Source: Pararge aegeria
Lineage: Eukaryota > Arthropoda > Insecta > Lepidoptera > Nymphalidae
Direction: 5' to 3'
NCBI RefSeq assembly: GCF_905163445.1
Contig: NC_053201.1
Coordinates: 5,156,001 to 5,220,000, forward strand
Length of the DNA: 64,000 nt
Shown here: positions 33,290 to 46,245 of the stretch, in pieces
Position numbering within the stretch: the first letter of the stretch is position 1
Layout of the letters: every line of letters begins with the position of its first letter
The notes under the pieces: generated by a model
Told to the model about the DNA's origin: nothing
What the model saw: the letters and a program-made list of their open reading frames with translations, nothing else
Database searches by the model: none
Position numbers and translations under genes: made by a program

Positions 33290-33535
33290 TGCCCCGATTC
33301 GGGAATCGAACCCAGGAATTCTAGAATCGATAAGATGGTAGCAGGCTAATTCATTGTTTCCACACGGTATCTTAACCAAAACGCTAAATCGCTTGATAAC
33401 CTCTTTGTCAGTGCGGTGGTAACTAGCCACGGCCTCCCACTAGACCAGACCAGAGGATATTCAGAAATTATAAATATCCAAATTTCACCCTTCCGTGAAT
33501 CAAACCTGAGACCGCCCACTTATAATAACACGATA
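33290..33535 (-). mobile_element. SINE-B with tRNA-like head, in Dl intron 1
   Basis: Body blocks aagatggtagcaggctaattc and gacctctttgtcag-like sequence, ccagaccagagg, and the head with gaatcaaacctgag on +. A B box-like gggaatcgaaccc also lies at the other side (33300-33313), suggesting two elements fused. Confidence 0.65.
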
Positions 33536-33832
33536 GTTTTTAAAGTAAAAAAAGTACAAAATTTGATTTCAGCGATAGTATTCTTAAAACTGTAAGTAAG
33601 AAATCTATACATCTACTATGTAGGTACATGTTATGAGTGATAAAATACATTATGAATGAAATCGGGTTGTTTTGTTGACTCTGCAAAAACGTATTGACAA
33701 CTGGTTTGTCCCGTCTGTCTACGTGCGGAGTTGCATTGATGTAATTGTACATTCGATCGGGATTCTTTATATACTCAGTGCATCCGCAGAAATTGTTACC
33801 AAAAAATTCTTTTTTTTTTTTTTTTTTAATAA

Positions 33833-34035
33833 TTGATGGACCTAGCAGATGGTCGACCTAATGGTAAGTGGAAAACCATCGCCTATTAACAGAGCAACAC
33901 TTTGCAGGGCATGCGAGGAAGAGTAGAAGGCTGAATGGCCAATGATCTTTGCCTGTCCTGAAGAGGACAAATTAAAAATAACAAACAGCCATATAGTAGA
34001 TTATGTCTAGCAGTAGTCTATCGGTTGCAATGATG
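33833..34035 (+). mobile_element. SINE-D-like repeat, in Dl intron 1
   Basis: aattgatggacctagcagatgg, ccatcgcctattaac and gagcaacactttgcaggg are shared in order with 47862-48058. Starts after a T-rich run at 33810. Confidence 0.5.
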
Positions 34036-36812
34036 ATGTTGTGTTAGAATAATATAAAACAGGCAATAGCAGTTAAACGGTTACCGGGAAGATACTTTCA
34101 ATACCACGTGTATATCTCCGAGCTATCATACTTACCGTGATCAGATCGCGTGACCGCACCAACCGATCGGAAGCGGCAAAGGAAACACGTCTGCCTAAAA
34201 CCGCAGCACAATAATCCAAATTTCCATTTATTATAAATAATTCAGTTAGTCCGAAGGCTGAGTGCGATGATTCGTTCGCATCCCTAATTACGCGAACGAG
34301 GATAGTTAAATCTTTATAACTTCACCCAATTGTGTTCTAACTTTAATTCATTTTTCCTCAGCTGTATAGTAAGTAATACTCAGTAAGTCGCTTGTTTTTC
34401 TCGTACAACGCTATTCTCTTAAAAACTTCATTCAAACAAAACATCCCTTCTAATGTGACAGTGACATTATTAAGTGATATCGAAAACGTTACAAATTACT
34501 TATGGGTCAAAACGATTTCAATGTTTCCTTAATAGTTTAGCTAGAACTGCATAGCGCTAATACTGCCGCTGAAGTCATTCTTCAAATTCTAAGTTAGGTA
34601 ACTTATCTTCGAAATATCAAAGAACCGTACGTTAGGACTTAACTATTCTTCAAAGTTCAAACTTCAGTCGTCGCATTAAATCAATGACATTTATTTCAAG
34701 TACCCACTTAACATACATTACCTACCACAGCCTCTATATGTTTCGCGAATTGGCTATATCAAGTATGTTATTAAATTTACAACAAAACTCTCAGCTTTCA
34801 AATAGAATTTTAGAAGGTACTTTTATTGCGTACATACAAATTTTACGAAAAGTAGTGAAATGATGGTGATCATTTTACATTTTTTAACATAAAACAGCTA
34901 ACCAGAAGCCCGCAACAAACTTTTAACCGGATAAAATTACTACTATTCGATGATAGATTAGTATTTACTGGTTAAAGTTTGCTGGTCGATCTCACTGGTT
35001 GATCTAAAAACGATACACGTCAACCATGAAAGCAAATATGACAGTTTATTAAACCTATAGAAACGTTTAAGTAATAAGTAAGGATTATACTTAAGTAATA
35101 AGTAAGTAACTTAATGATAACTCAACTAATGTTATGTAGGTGTGTTATGTTCCACAAATGGCCGGCGACAATATTTTTATCGGTTTGCGACATTGCTGTA
35201 TTAATATCGAGATTGTTCGGCTACCTGTCCAATAACTAGGACATAGCGTAGCGTGGCAGTTCATACGGAACGGCTGTACGTTCTGCTTGTATAGAAATAT
35301 CCATTGAGTAATAGTTTCTGCGTCCTGGTTAAGTCATGTACAGCGTACGCCGAAGATCACGTGGTTAATACAATAGACAAAAACGTTTATTCGAATTTCG
35401 AACGTGATGTGTACAGTTTATAAGCACAAAAATCAGTGGTAATTAAAGGTACTGTGGTAGATTCAGTTTTCGTTTGGACCTACAAGAATAACAAAAAGAG
35501 CTACAATAATAATAAAATAGATTCAACTTCCAAGATTGGAAAAGCTCAAAAAATATAAACAAATAGTCTCCCTTATAAGCCACTGTACCGAATTCTAACT
35601 AAATAGTACTTAAATTAATAAAAACAGTTTATTTCAATAAAAAATGTAGGTACCTATCCCATCATCGAAGTCGATGTACTTTAATTATGACACTCAAGAA
35701 GTCTCAGAACATACGTAATTAATTGGAAATTTCTATACAACTTGTACATATACATATTGGTGATTTGTTGCGTACAATTCGTGATATAATCACGCTGCTC
35801 GTTATTTCTTAACGTGGTGTTCACAAATTGTACACATGATCCATTTTTTTGCATGTCCTATTTTTCATTACTTTTAAGTATGTTTGGAAAAAACAAAAAA
35901 AAGTGTGATAAAATAAATTAGTATAAAGGGGATTTCCTTTGTAAATTTTTTTCTTTTATTTTCTTAACAATTTATAATTAACTTAACAGTAAAAAAAAAA
36001 GTAACGAAAAGATTGTTTACATTATAAGACATGTAAAAAAAATAGACTTTATGTGGACGGCCCACATTGCAAGCAGGTGCTAAATTAATAGCTACTCTTA
36101 AAGAACCCTAACATCTGCTTTTTTTTAAAACACGATTTCAAACTGACCGCTTCGACGTTCGAGTACATTTTGGGGACGGGTGTTCTTAGGGTTGCCAAGT
36201 TTTTTTAGGGTAATAAATTACGCTTTTAATTGAGTAAAATAAAACTTATTTTCCAAAAGTTTTAGTCATATTTAATGTGTTTAAAATAACATGGATAATA
36301 AAATAGAATCTCCATTTCGTCAATAAAATATTCTTTTAAAATGTTTAAATTTTTATCAAATGCAATTTTTCGATAGCTTGATGATGATTGTAGATTGAGA
36401 CGCAAAATATTTTTATTAATCATATTTTTTGTGAACTAAAAAAAACTTATAGTTTATTTACCTTAAATTAATTTATATCTAAAACAGTATACATTTAAAT
36501 TTACTTACTTTATACCATCAATTTACTTTGTTGGCAACCCTATTCTTATCATATCACATTAGTTAAATAGTTGATTTAATTGGCGTCTTTATTGCATAAT
36601 AAATGTTGTACAGTTATAAGTAAGTTGCCTAGAAACGTGGCGCAAAAAAGAAAGCACTTGCTATGAATTCTCCCCAAATGTAAGGAAATTGCGAAGTGGT
36701 TAGTTGCTTTCGGCTCTTCCCGATTCAAAGGTGTAATTCAAGTAACAATGTTGTATCCAATTGTGAATAGGGTCGTCACCATTTTAACAAATAATAAAAT
36801 ATATTCTCAATT

Positions 36813-36820
36813 TTCCCACA
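36813..36820 (-). promoter_or_regulatory. CSL/Su(H)-type motif, intron 1
   Basis: TGTGGGAA on the minus strand; motif match only. Confidence 0.25.
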
Positions 36821-38227
36821 TTGTTCAAAAGATTGGCTAAGAAAAACGTTCAACATTTTGCGACACGTATTTAACATTTCCCAGTAGTTACCGAATATTA
36901 GCCTAATATACGTGTATTAAGTAGTCAAAGCGATTGGGTAAAAACTTGACGTATTCACAAGAATTTCCATACTTACAATGTAATAATAATAATAATAATT
37001 AATAGTCATATGTCATGTTAGATGCAATAAGCTTATAAGTATGTGAAGGCATTTAACCCTGTTATACTTTAGTCCATTGTCCGAGCCGTTTTGTTTCTAT
37101 GAGAACCGTCTCAATTATACGAGAGCTCGTACGAAATCCGCATAATCGCCGGTTTTTAACGTCTTAACTATGTGAAATTTTCAGTTTTCGTCTCATTGTA
37201 TGATGGAGAGTCCGTAATGACTCGATTGTGTATGCGTCATCCGAATTGTAAGGGATCCATTATTTTAAAACTTGTCCCGAATTTAGCATTGTTGGGTAAA
37301 TTGTATATAGTTTCCCATTAGGTACCCAACTTAACAACCTTTCAACTTTTCCAAATAGGATAGGAGGAGGAAATTTCATAATTTACATACTTAACTGTTT
37401 CTATATTTAGCATTCTTATTTGTATTTTATCTGCCAGCCCAAAGCCCTAATATCAAAATAAGAATGATGCAATAATTCAAAATTGTTTTCCCTAAAATAT
37501 TGAAATATACCTCACTAGGAAAGTTTAAAAATGTAATCCAAGAATGACGTATGCTTTTACAACTCCTTTCTGTATAGGCGAAGACCGTCAACGTTAACTA
37601 TTTATTTTTCTGTTTTGTTCTTCAAACCTACGCCTTTAAGTCGTAATCTTCACATCTGGCAAGCCTAACATTGACAAATGACGAATTCATTACGCCTCCG
37701 AGGCGGCAGCGACGCTTCTATAGTCTATTGTACTGCGCGACGAGTATTCTTTCATTACGACCTCCTTTAAAATAATTCAATTCATTTTTCTCATTGCTCC
37801 CAAGTCCCGACCGGACGCTTAATTGATTCCCGATCGCAGCGAACGGGGGAAAAAAAGAAACGTGGAGGACAGGATCATTGATCAGATTACGCAATGTCGC
37901 CGAACTGGATGCTTGGGGAAGTCAATATTATGCATTATTTATAAACACACGCATAGCTCAGTACTTGTTTTCAAATAAACAAGTATCAAACGATTTTAAA
38001 CTCAAGTGCTCGTGATTTAACGATATATATATTTAACTGCCTATAGTGTCAATACATTTAAGATGACTTTATGTATTGTTTACACTTTGAGTCTAAGCAT
38101 AATGTTATATAGCTATAGCCTTAAAATCCTCAATAAACCGACCATTTAGGCATAAATACTTTTTTTATTGTTATGTTAAAATAACGCATATTATTGTTTA
38201 CATCCATGTTGAAATTTTTTTTATTTT

Positions 38228-38235
38228 TTCCCACA
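38228..38235 (-). promoter_or_regulatory. CSL/Su(H)-type motif, intron 1
   Basis: TGTGGGAA on the minus strand; motif match only, in a T-rich stretch. Confidence 0.25.
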
Positions 38236-38926
38236 TTATTGTGGAGCAGGATGAGCAAATATAACGACATTTGTACTGTCAGTGTATGGTATTCTAGATT
38301 CTGCTAGGTATAGCTTATGGTAAGACCTACGCAAAGTCACCGTTTAGCGTGAAGCAAAATTCAGCGCTAAAGTGGAAAAATGTTTCAAATTGTAGTAACA
38401 CTTGCAATACAGGTGTCAATAGGCGTAAAGGCCTTGAATCAGCAACGGTAAGGTTAATTTAAAAAAAGTTCAGGTGTAAAACGGTGTCATCATATCGTGG
38501 GATGTTAAGGCCAAAGATGACAGTTATGACTTATGAATAAGTAAAACTCGACGCTAATACACAATTACGGTGTATTAGTGCCGCTTTAATTAAATATCAT
38601 TGTAACGCTGTGTTGCAAGCATCAGCTTAACTTACCCGACCATTTATAGTTAAGTGTCAATTATTATTTTTATGTCATAAATAATACTCGATAATTTATT
38701 AAAATATGCCAATAAATGTATGCAGACGGACAGTTTGTTATTTTGTCACTTGGCAATTAAAAATAAGTAAACAGTAGGTAATTAAATATTAAGAACGCAA
38801 AATTGTTCGTAATTGTCTTCGTAAATTATTTTAACATATAATACGAGTGAGACCCTCCACGTTGCACATATGCGGGCTGGCGGGTTTAGGTAATGAAAAT
38901 GGGCTCAGATATATATTAGGCTCAGG

Positions 38927-38965
38927 CTATAATTATTATCACTAACTGAGTGATAATAATTATAG
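38927..38965. repeat. Perfect 17-bp inverted repeat, 5-nt loop, in Dl intron 1
   Basis: ctataattattatcact (38927-38943) pairs with agtgataataattatag (38949-38965). Could form a hairpin in DNA or pre-mRNA; no miRNA-like arm length. Confidence 0.85.
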
Positions 38966-41648
38966 GAACAGATTCTGAATAAGCATTTAACAAAGTCGGA
39001 ACACCATCCAGATACGGCTTAGGTCAACGTTGCTTAAACAACACAAGAGCTATCGCAACTAGAGCACTCCACCAAACAGTTATAAAATGTAGGATCGCGA
39101 TTTTGTTCCTAATTGACATAAATTGAAGTAACCAAGTTACACTGCATTATAGTTTCATAACTTAGCAAGGAATTATCGTAAAATGTTATAACTGAATGCA
39201 TTCTAATTTTGATTCGCTCGCACGTAATAATGTAACGTTTACGATTTACTTAGTATGGTCTGAAATGCCCCATTTTATAAATAACTAGTTATAAATAAAT
39301 AGTTTTGGTAAAAAAACATAACAAAATATAAACTTAACGGGTATTTTGACAAAACAGGATGTTGAAATGACTATAAACAAATAAATAAAATTCACCTAAA
39401 ATAATATGACGGTTCGTCAGTTTTTTATACTTGTTTTTTTTATTTTATTTAGCAAAGAATAATATTAACCATGCTTAATTCATTTTATTCCCTAGGTTAA
39501 GAGCGCAGCGCGAATGCTATGTAAAAATGTAACATTTTCCTCTTTTTTTGATTACTTATACATGCGACTCTGAATAATGTGTAGTTTTAAACCGAAACAC
39601 AATTATTTATTGAAAATTAGTACTGACAAGTTTGCTTACTGACAAACTCGCAGAATTGAAAATATATTTATAACCGTTACTATTTTATATACGTAGAAAT
39701 GTAGAGTTTAAGAATCACAAAGACTAAAAAGTTATGATAGATTTCTTCATTCCCCAACATATTTATATAATCTGTGGTAGGTAGGTACATATTTATTCGA
39801 TCATAATGCACCGACGCACGAAATCCCAATTCCTCTCAGCGTTGAGCTTAAATAACCGCAAAATACCTTATTATGCGCTTTCCATATAAGCCCTAGGGCC
39901 TAGGCAATCTACAGACCCATTACCGTATACCTACCCACAGTAGGTACTCCGCTAATTCAGTGTAGATTGCAATGTACATTACCTTTATCTTTATCTTTTA
40001 TAAAAAACACATTTCAATACGATTGCCCTCTTTTTTCATAACTAGGTATGTAGATACATATGTTACTATCTACTTAATATTTCCGAACACAGTCAAGGCA
40101 GTATGGCGAAATACCTTTGCCTTTTTCATCACGGCAAAAATAGAATGAGAAAATATTTATTAAAATAAAAATACCTCAATACTCTCAATTAAATTAAATA
40201 AAAATATAATTTACTGTTTAATAAAACAAATGAGTAAAGAAAGAAAATTATGCAACTTAAAACAAAACTACCTATTCAAACTAAACCCTGTTATGTTTCT
40301 GAAGTCGGTCAAAATAATTCCGATGCAGCTGCCACGAATTAACTGCAACAACAAAGACTGCAACTTTTGTCGCGCGTAATGTCGAATTTCTGAACGTTTT
40401 GTTCCCCTTAAGACTCCGGTGTCCTTTTATTTTCTTGCGCCAAGCTCTTTGAAACTACGCCTTTTGTATAATCTGTCTACCCCCCTAGTACAATGTCGTT
40501 TTCTTGAAAGTCATCAATTAGTGATACGGTAAAATTACCAGCTGTTCGAAATTCAAAACACTCCAGAGCCGTTTTAGTTTTTCGGTATCTGTCGCATAAA
40601 ACATACTGGTTAGTATTTCGAAATTTGTAATGATGAAATAATTTGCAATTGTGAAACACCAGCTCATCAGCGTTGTTAAAAATAACATAGGCCTCATGAG
40701 AAAGCAGCTGTAAGAGTCTTGCTTAGAAACATCTTAGACCACACCGTTTATTATATCGTTAAGAGCAAGATCAAGGCGTTTGGCGATTTTATTAATATAC
40801 TAAAAGTTTACGACACGTGTAAACTGTAGACAAAAAAAGAGTTGCCTCAAAAAGAAAATAAACCATACCGAGACGATTCCAAATATACATTTTGAATTGC
40901 GAATTTGATGCACTGGCCACATCGTCGCGCTATTAATATAAAGACTGTTTGGGTGTTTATTTTAACACATTTTGCGTGTGTATAACGGTTGAGATGAAAA
41001 ACATTCCCCTGTGTTTCATTATTTTGTGCTATTTTTAGACCGCGCTCAACCTGCCGACTGGGACGAGTGTTTACTCTGTTGGCTTACTTACATACAATGA
41101 TGTTCACATTTATTGCTCCTTAAACGGGATGATACAGTTCGAGTAACAAATTTTAAGCTAATGAAAGTAAAAGTTTTCTCTGTAAAAACTCTGCGACCAG
41201 AGACAAAAGTACATTTTCTCTTCTGTTTAAGACTGACACTAAAAAAGACCTTGCGACCAGAAAGAATATAAAATTTTTCCTTCTTATTTTTCAGCATGCC
41301 ATTCAGACGAGAATCGGATGTACCCATACACAATGTTGTGACAGAATTTAATTTTATAACATGAGCAATGCACTGCAATTAAAGTGATTGTAGGTAACAG
41401 ATGTAAAGCGATATATTAAACTGAGATGGTGTAACGATATTCACGATTAGGTACTCAAAATCAATTTGGTTGGTGTGGTGAGCCGACGCAATTAATGTTA
41501 CGTGCCGGTACTTTCCATTCGTGTAAAAAAAACAATATTGATGTTCACGACTGACGTCGAATGCATTAAACGCTATGTCGTATGTTAAATAAATTAGCTA
41601 CATGCATGTCTTAACTCATTACTCAATATAGGATGTAGTAAAAGTCAA

Positions 41649-41656
41649 TTCCCACA
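41649..41656 (-). promoter_or_regulatory. CSL/Su(H)-type motif, intron 1
   Basis: TGTGGGAA on the minus strand; motif match only. Confidence 0.25.
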
Positions 41657-42580
41657 CAATCTCAAGAACTGTCAAAAAATATTTGTAAACTTTTTATTTA
41701 TATTTAGAACCTAACAAATTTAAACTTAGTAGGCATGAATTCAATAAAAAAAATTCCGAGCCTTTAAATTCTAAAATATTCTGTTAAATGGCGTAACTTT
41801 CAAAAAGTAATAAAAAAAATTTAATGTTATTTCTCTTGGAATTAATAAGAGATCTTCATAAAGCACGAAAGCACTTGGAATCAATATTCAAAAGGCGTCA
41901 GTCAAATCATCGGGTCAAATCGCCTGAAGACATAATAAAATATAGCTTATACGGTAGTCCGTAAGTATTATTTAATTGTTAATCTGTGCAGCGACCGCCT
42001 CAAGCGAGATCGACCGCACACAACACAAAACATTCTTTTTCTTTAAGTTTTAAAATCTAATTTCGTTCGCTCATTCAAAAGTGTTGCCATCCTATTATCG
42101 AATCAATTTCTCTTTTCTTTTTTTTTTTTTTCTATCAACGGACTTTTTAATCGTAATTAATTTATTCTAAACCGGTAAGCTACTCGTACATGCTACTATG
42201 GCTTTGATAAACAATACATCAGGTTCGGTAAAAAAGGGGATGTTTAGAGTGGCAGTATGTTTTTTCTGCACTTTTTGTGTTCCGCTCCTACCTGGCGTTT
42301 ACCACGTGGATGTGAATTTGCTGTCCCACTCTTCTATACGCAATACAAGCGAGAGGGTAAAACTTTTGCGCGATGAAACAACCCCTATGAACTTGACAGG
42401 AAGTTGGTTGAAATCTGGTGTCTTTTTTACACTAGCTCTTTGTTTAATCTGTGGTTAAATTTTTTAATTTTACAGACAACAACATCGCTAGATAAGACTT
42501 GTGGTTTGAATGGATCATTGTACTCTTTTTTTGTCTTTTTTGTGAACTTTTGACTAATACACGATATGAAGTTCATTGGA

Positions 42581-42588
42581 CGTGGGAA
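42581..42588 (+). promoter_or_regulatory. CSL/Su(H)-type motif, intron 1
   Basis: CGTGGGAA followed by C, the high-affinity form, 1.7 kb before exon 2. Confidence 0.35.
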
Positions 42589-44294
42589 CATTCTGCTCAA
42601 ATCTGACAACACTTTTATCTACAATAATTACTTGGCTTCTTAGAAGTTAGCAAAAATTTTATGTTATAAGTTATGAAACATTGAAATCTTCCTTTGCCTA
42701 ATAAGATGTCTTATTCAACTAGTAAAAGGACATACCAATTATTTGCGCATGAAAAACGTATCAAACTCCACCAAAAACTAATGTTTATAAATATTATACG
42801 TAAGAATCGTTTATTTCAGCAACTTCATTTGCTAATTCATGTAAAACAAAACCTGAAACTAGCTGTAGTATCATGTAATTACATAAAATAACTTACGAAA
42901 CACGCTACTTATATGTATATTTATATATAAGCAGCGTAAAAGATATATATATTATATTTTACTACTCCTATAATTATATTTTATTATTGCATGCTGACGT
43001 ATTCTCTACTTTATATTATCTTTGATAGACTAGAAAGTGCAGGAAACAATATAATTTTTATTCGATACATCAACACTAAGTAGGTAATAATATTACAGTA
43101 ATGTTTGTTCGAGCAGTGCGATCGCTATAACTTAATCCTTACCACTTCCTTCCGATGTCTTATAAACTTCCATCGGACGTACACTTTCGAATTACGTACT
43201 ATTTTAAGACTTCACATGTAAAAAGACCCAACAAAAAACTAAAGTGGACATGTCTTTACAGTAAAAAGACCTTACTTTTTTAATCTTCAGGCAGGTATCC
43301 CTTGTTTTAAAGTCAAAAAGTTAAAGTATTAATTTTATATTTAACAAGTTATGAAATGTAAAAGATTAAGAACCGTAACCGTTTAACATACGTATTTAAA
43401 ATTTTAGTCTCCAATATTAATTTGTTCGAAGCTTATATATAGGAATATATAATAAGGTTTATGGTTCTATGAAGTTTAGTTCATTATACGGCTAATTAAA
43501 AGTCGCGGGTAGAAGCAAGCAAGTTTACAAATCGAATAAAAATAAGCAAGGTGGTATTATTTACATCAACGTATTCCCTAATGCATAAGTTTGTATTAAA
43601 ACTAGTTAATCCCACATGCATCGCGACCAACTGCGCATTCTTTCATTGATGCAAGGGTTGCTACCCTAGAGGGCAGTGCGCTATTATTATTCATACGGAG
43701 ACAAAAAAAGAATACAAGCCATTCCTTTTTTCTTATTTGACATTTTTAAACGTCTACGTATCTGTCAACGCTACGTCGATTTTAAGAGCTTGCAACACAA
43801 AAACATCGCTTAAAACAAAGCTGGGGGTTTTGTTGATTGGACAGTTCAATATTCAAAAATAATATTTGAAAGTAAAAGAATGAAATTCATAAACCGCGTT
43901 CGAAATTCGAATCGGGGTTAGGGGTGTCACGTCGCCCCATGTGAGCATTGCCAACCCCATTTTTAAACGGCCTACATTATAGATGTCCAGTAAAACCGTT
44001 AATGTCTCAGCGGGATCGATCACTCGGACAGTTGTGCAAATAGTTTATTATTAGGATAACGTCTTTGGGGGCGTCGTAGTAATGTATTGCCTTTCTGTTT
44101 GTATGTGTCACGATATCATTTTGATAAATTGGCTCAATTTAATAATATCATCATTCTTTTTTTAAAGTTTCTCAATTCGTCTGTTATTATATAATTTTTA
44201 AATAATGTTTAGATGTGAAATACCTAATCATGAATTCTATCGCATTTAGGACTTAAAAACTCTTTTGTTTAATGTATTTTTTTTCTTGTTTCAG

Positions 44295-44594
44295 GTGCTG
44301 ACGTCTGGTTCCTTCGAACTTAGGATAAAAAGTTTCACGAACTCATTGGGTAGGTTAAGTAGTGGGCAGTGCTGTGATGGTTCCTCAAGTAGTGATGCGC
44401 CTTGTTTGGCGCCGTGCAGGACTAAATTCCGCGTGTGCCTTAAAATATATCAAGCTAATATCGACACAACATCACCGTGTACGTTCGGTGACATCACTAC
44501 CCCAGTGCTCGGTGGAAACTCATTGGACGTGCCCAACATTAACGTGCAAGGATTTACCAATCCCATCGTGTTCCCCTTCGATTTCACGTGGCCG
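44295..44594 (+). CDS. Dl: Delta (Notch ligand), coding exon 2: end of signal peptide and MNNL/C2 domain
   Basis: A 300-bp phase-0 exon with a pyrimidine-rich acceptor (ttcttgtttcag at 44283-44294) and a perfect GTAAGT donor at 44595. It encodes 100 residues starting VLTSGSFELRIKSF. Hallmarks of the Notch-ligand N-terminal (MNNL, a C2-like fold) domain are visible: the CC pair after SSGQ, CLAPC, TKFRVCLKIYQ, a cysteine before TFGD, and GFTNPIVFPFDFTWP at the end. These match insect Delta far better than Serrate/Jagged, in particular GSFELR, the TKFRVCLK-YQ block and the PI-FPF-F-WP end. The family uses this domain to contact Notch and possibly lipid. Signal cleavage probably falls just before GSFELR. 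The exon ends right after WP. The next exon (DSL side) was not found before 64000, so the gene is partial here because the window stops, not because it is broken. Confidence 0.95.
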
Positions 44595-45992
44595 GTAAGT
44601 GTTTTATCATTCCTATCATATTTATGATAATCTAGTTAATCTGAAGCCTCAATAGTACGTCCAGGTCAACGGTGTGAGGGTGGGCTGAAATACGAAACGA
44701 AAGGTCAAACCTCTATTAATTGAAAGTTGCACTACCACCTACCACAATTGATAAACATTACTATGAAGTCTCACAGTGCATCCAAATGCATAATGTCGTA
44801 ATTCCTAATGCTAGAAAGTATGGGCGTCAAATATGACTTTTGCACTTTTGAGTTAATACGTACATGGTAATTAGAGTAGATACCTACAACAACTAATATT
44901 GATCATATTGGAAAACCAACACGCTGCTGATGCTCTTAAAAAAATTAGATCAATCTTTTAGCTTTTCGATTATCAAAAGGCATGCATTCTAAGTTAATGG
45001 ACGCACGTTTTAAATTATGTAACTACGTAGACTCTGTAAATGTACCTATACGTTGTAGTTACCTATTAATTTTGTAGTCACGAGCAAAGTCAGTGTATCA
45101 TTAAAGAAGCATTAAGTAGCAACCCTGTATCAATAAATCAAATGCGTTCGATTCTACTAACAAATTCCGATTATCCAATCCAAGGCCAGTGCTGTTAGTT
45201 CACTCCGTAAATAATAGTAAAAAAGAAATTACGGGATTCGATATTTGTATTTGACAGAAGCGATGACGATAAGAATATTTGATGGGTTAACGCTTGTCTA
45301 TTGGTTAACGAGTCGACGCGTGGGATGGCTACAGCGTTTCCAGAGATGATTTTTTTAAATAATTACATACACACCGCTTAAGATGTTACATTTTACAATA
45401 CTTTATGACACACGACCTCAGTAAACCTTTTAACTTTTTAACTAGCGTATATATCTATTTCAAGGATGAAATATAACTTTAATTGGATCATACTTCTTTG
45501 TTACGGTTATTCGCCGGTGTGAATTGTCTCTGGTTTACACTTATCCCGAGTATGGTCACTCGAGGCTTCGAGTGGTATTTGTATTTTATTTAGCGGTCCG
45601 CTTCAAATGTCGTACCGTCTCGTAATGTTTGGGTAAACACAACTGCTAAGCTTGCACAAGTTTACCATCTGGAGAGAAACGTGACATTTTTCATGGACTC
45701 ACATGCTAGTGAGTCCAGAAAAGCGGTCCTTTATGTTTAAAACTATTAAGTGACCATAGATAACATTTAATTTTCTTACGAACATTGATACGATGCATTG
45801 GCAGATGACAACACCACTCAATTTTTTTCAATAGGTACTCGTAGATGAAATTCAAAACTTTTTTTGCAACTGTGGATACCATAGACGAAACTCAAAACTT
45901 TTTTCGACCGTGGATACGCGTCCGGTTCCTCTGGCAGTATCATTCCATACGAATTGGCGCTAAATTGAAACTTCCTGTTTAATTTCACATAG

Positions 45993-46245
45993 AGTTATAT
46001 TGTCAGACGTCGTTGTGACATGGGATCAATTGAGCGAAAGTGACGCGAAACTATTGGGTTTCAGTGACAGGTTAAGCTCTCTAAGAGCTGTCGAATTTAT
46101 ACCATATGCCATTTATCTCATACGGATAGGTATCATGCCTTCCATATGCCGCAATATGGAGGATATATCAGCGAACATCGTGACCTTTATACAAAGCGTT
46201 ATAATACTTGGGTGCGCCGCATTTAAATTAAATAATCGGCCCTAG
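45993..46245 (+). pseudogene. Orphan coding-like exon fragment inside Dl intron 2
   Basis: Open for over 80 codons after a good acceptor (cttcctgtttaatttcacatag, AG at 45991-45992), ending TAG at 46243-46245. Reads DVVVTWDQLSESDAKLLGF, later YAIYLIRIGIMP, NMEDISANIVTFIQSVIIL and GCAAFKL. Two hydrophobic helices and balanced third codon positions look protein-like. The pattern loosely recalls the N-terminal part of insect odorant receptors (7tm_6), but I cannot confirm it. No ATG start and no donor in the right place, so it may be a relic. Same strand as Dl. Confidence 0.25.

Larger units (their letters stand above)
30973..44294 (+). other. Dl: Dl intron 1 (13.3 kb)
   Basis: Bounded by CAG|GTACTG and TTTCAG|GTG. 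Mostly AT-rich unique-looking sequence. Recognisable contents are a SINE-B (33290-33535), a SINE-D-like fragment (33833-34035), a G10 run at 32534-32543, a perfect 17-bp hairpin at 38927-38965, and CSL-type sites at 31089, 36813, 38228, 41649 and 42581. Open frames inside it (for example 41088-41378 minus and 42198-42458 plus) show no family signature. The size suggests cis-regulatory content, as is known for Delta in other insects. Confidence 0.8.

Noticed and set aside
41088..41378. 96-codon minus frame with an internal repeat (SGRKVF / SGRRVF)
   Set aside because: The repeat is a short DNA duplication (gcgaccaga blocks); nothing else supports coding.
42198..42458. 86-codon ATG frame in Dl intron 1 with hydrophobic end
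   Set aside because: No family recognised, no splice or promoter context; a chance frame is as likely.
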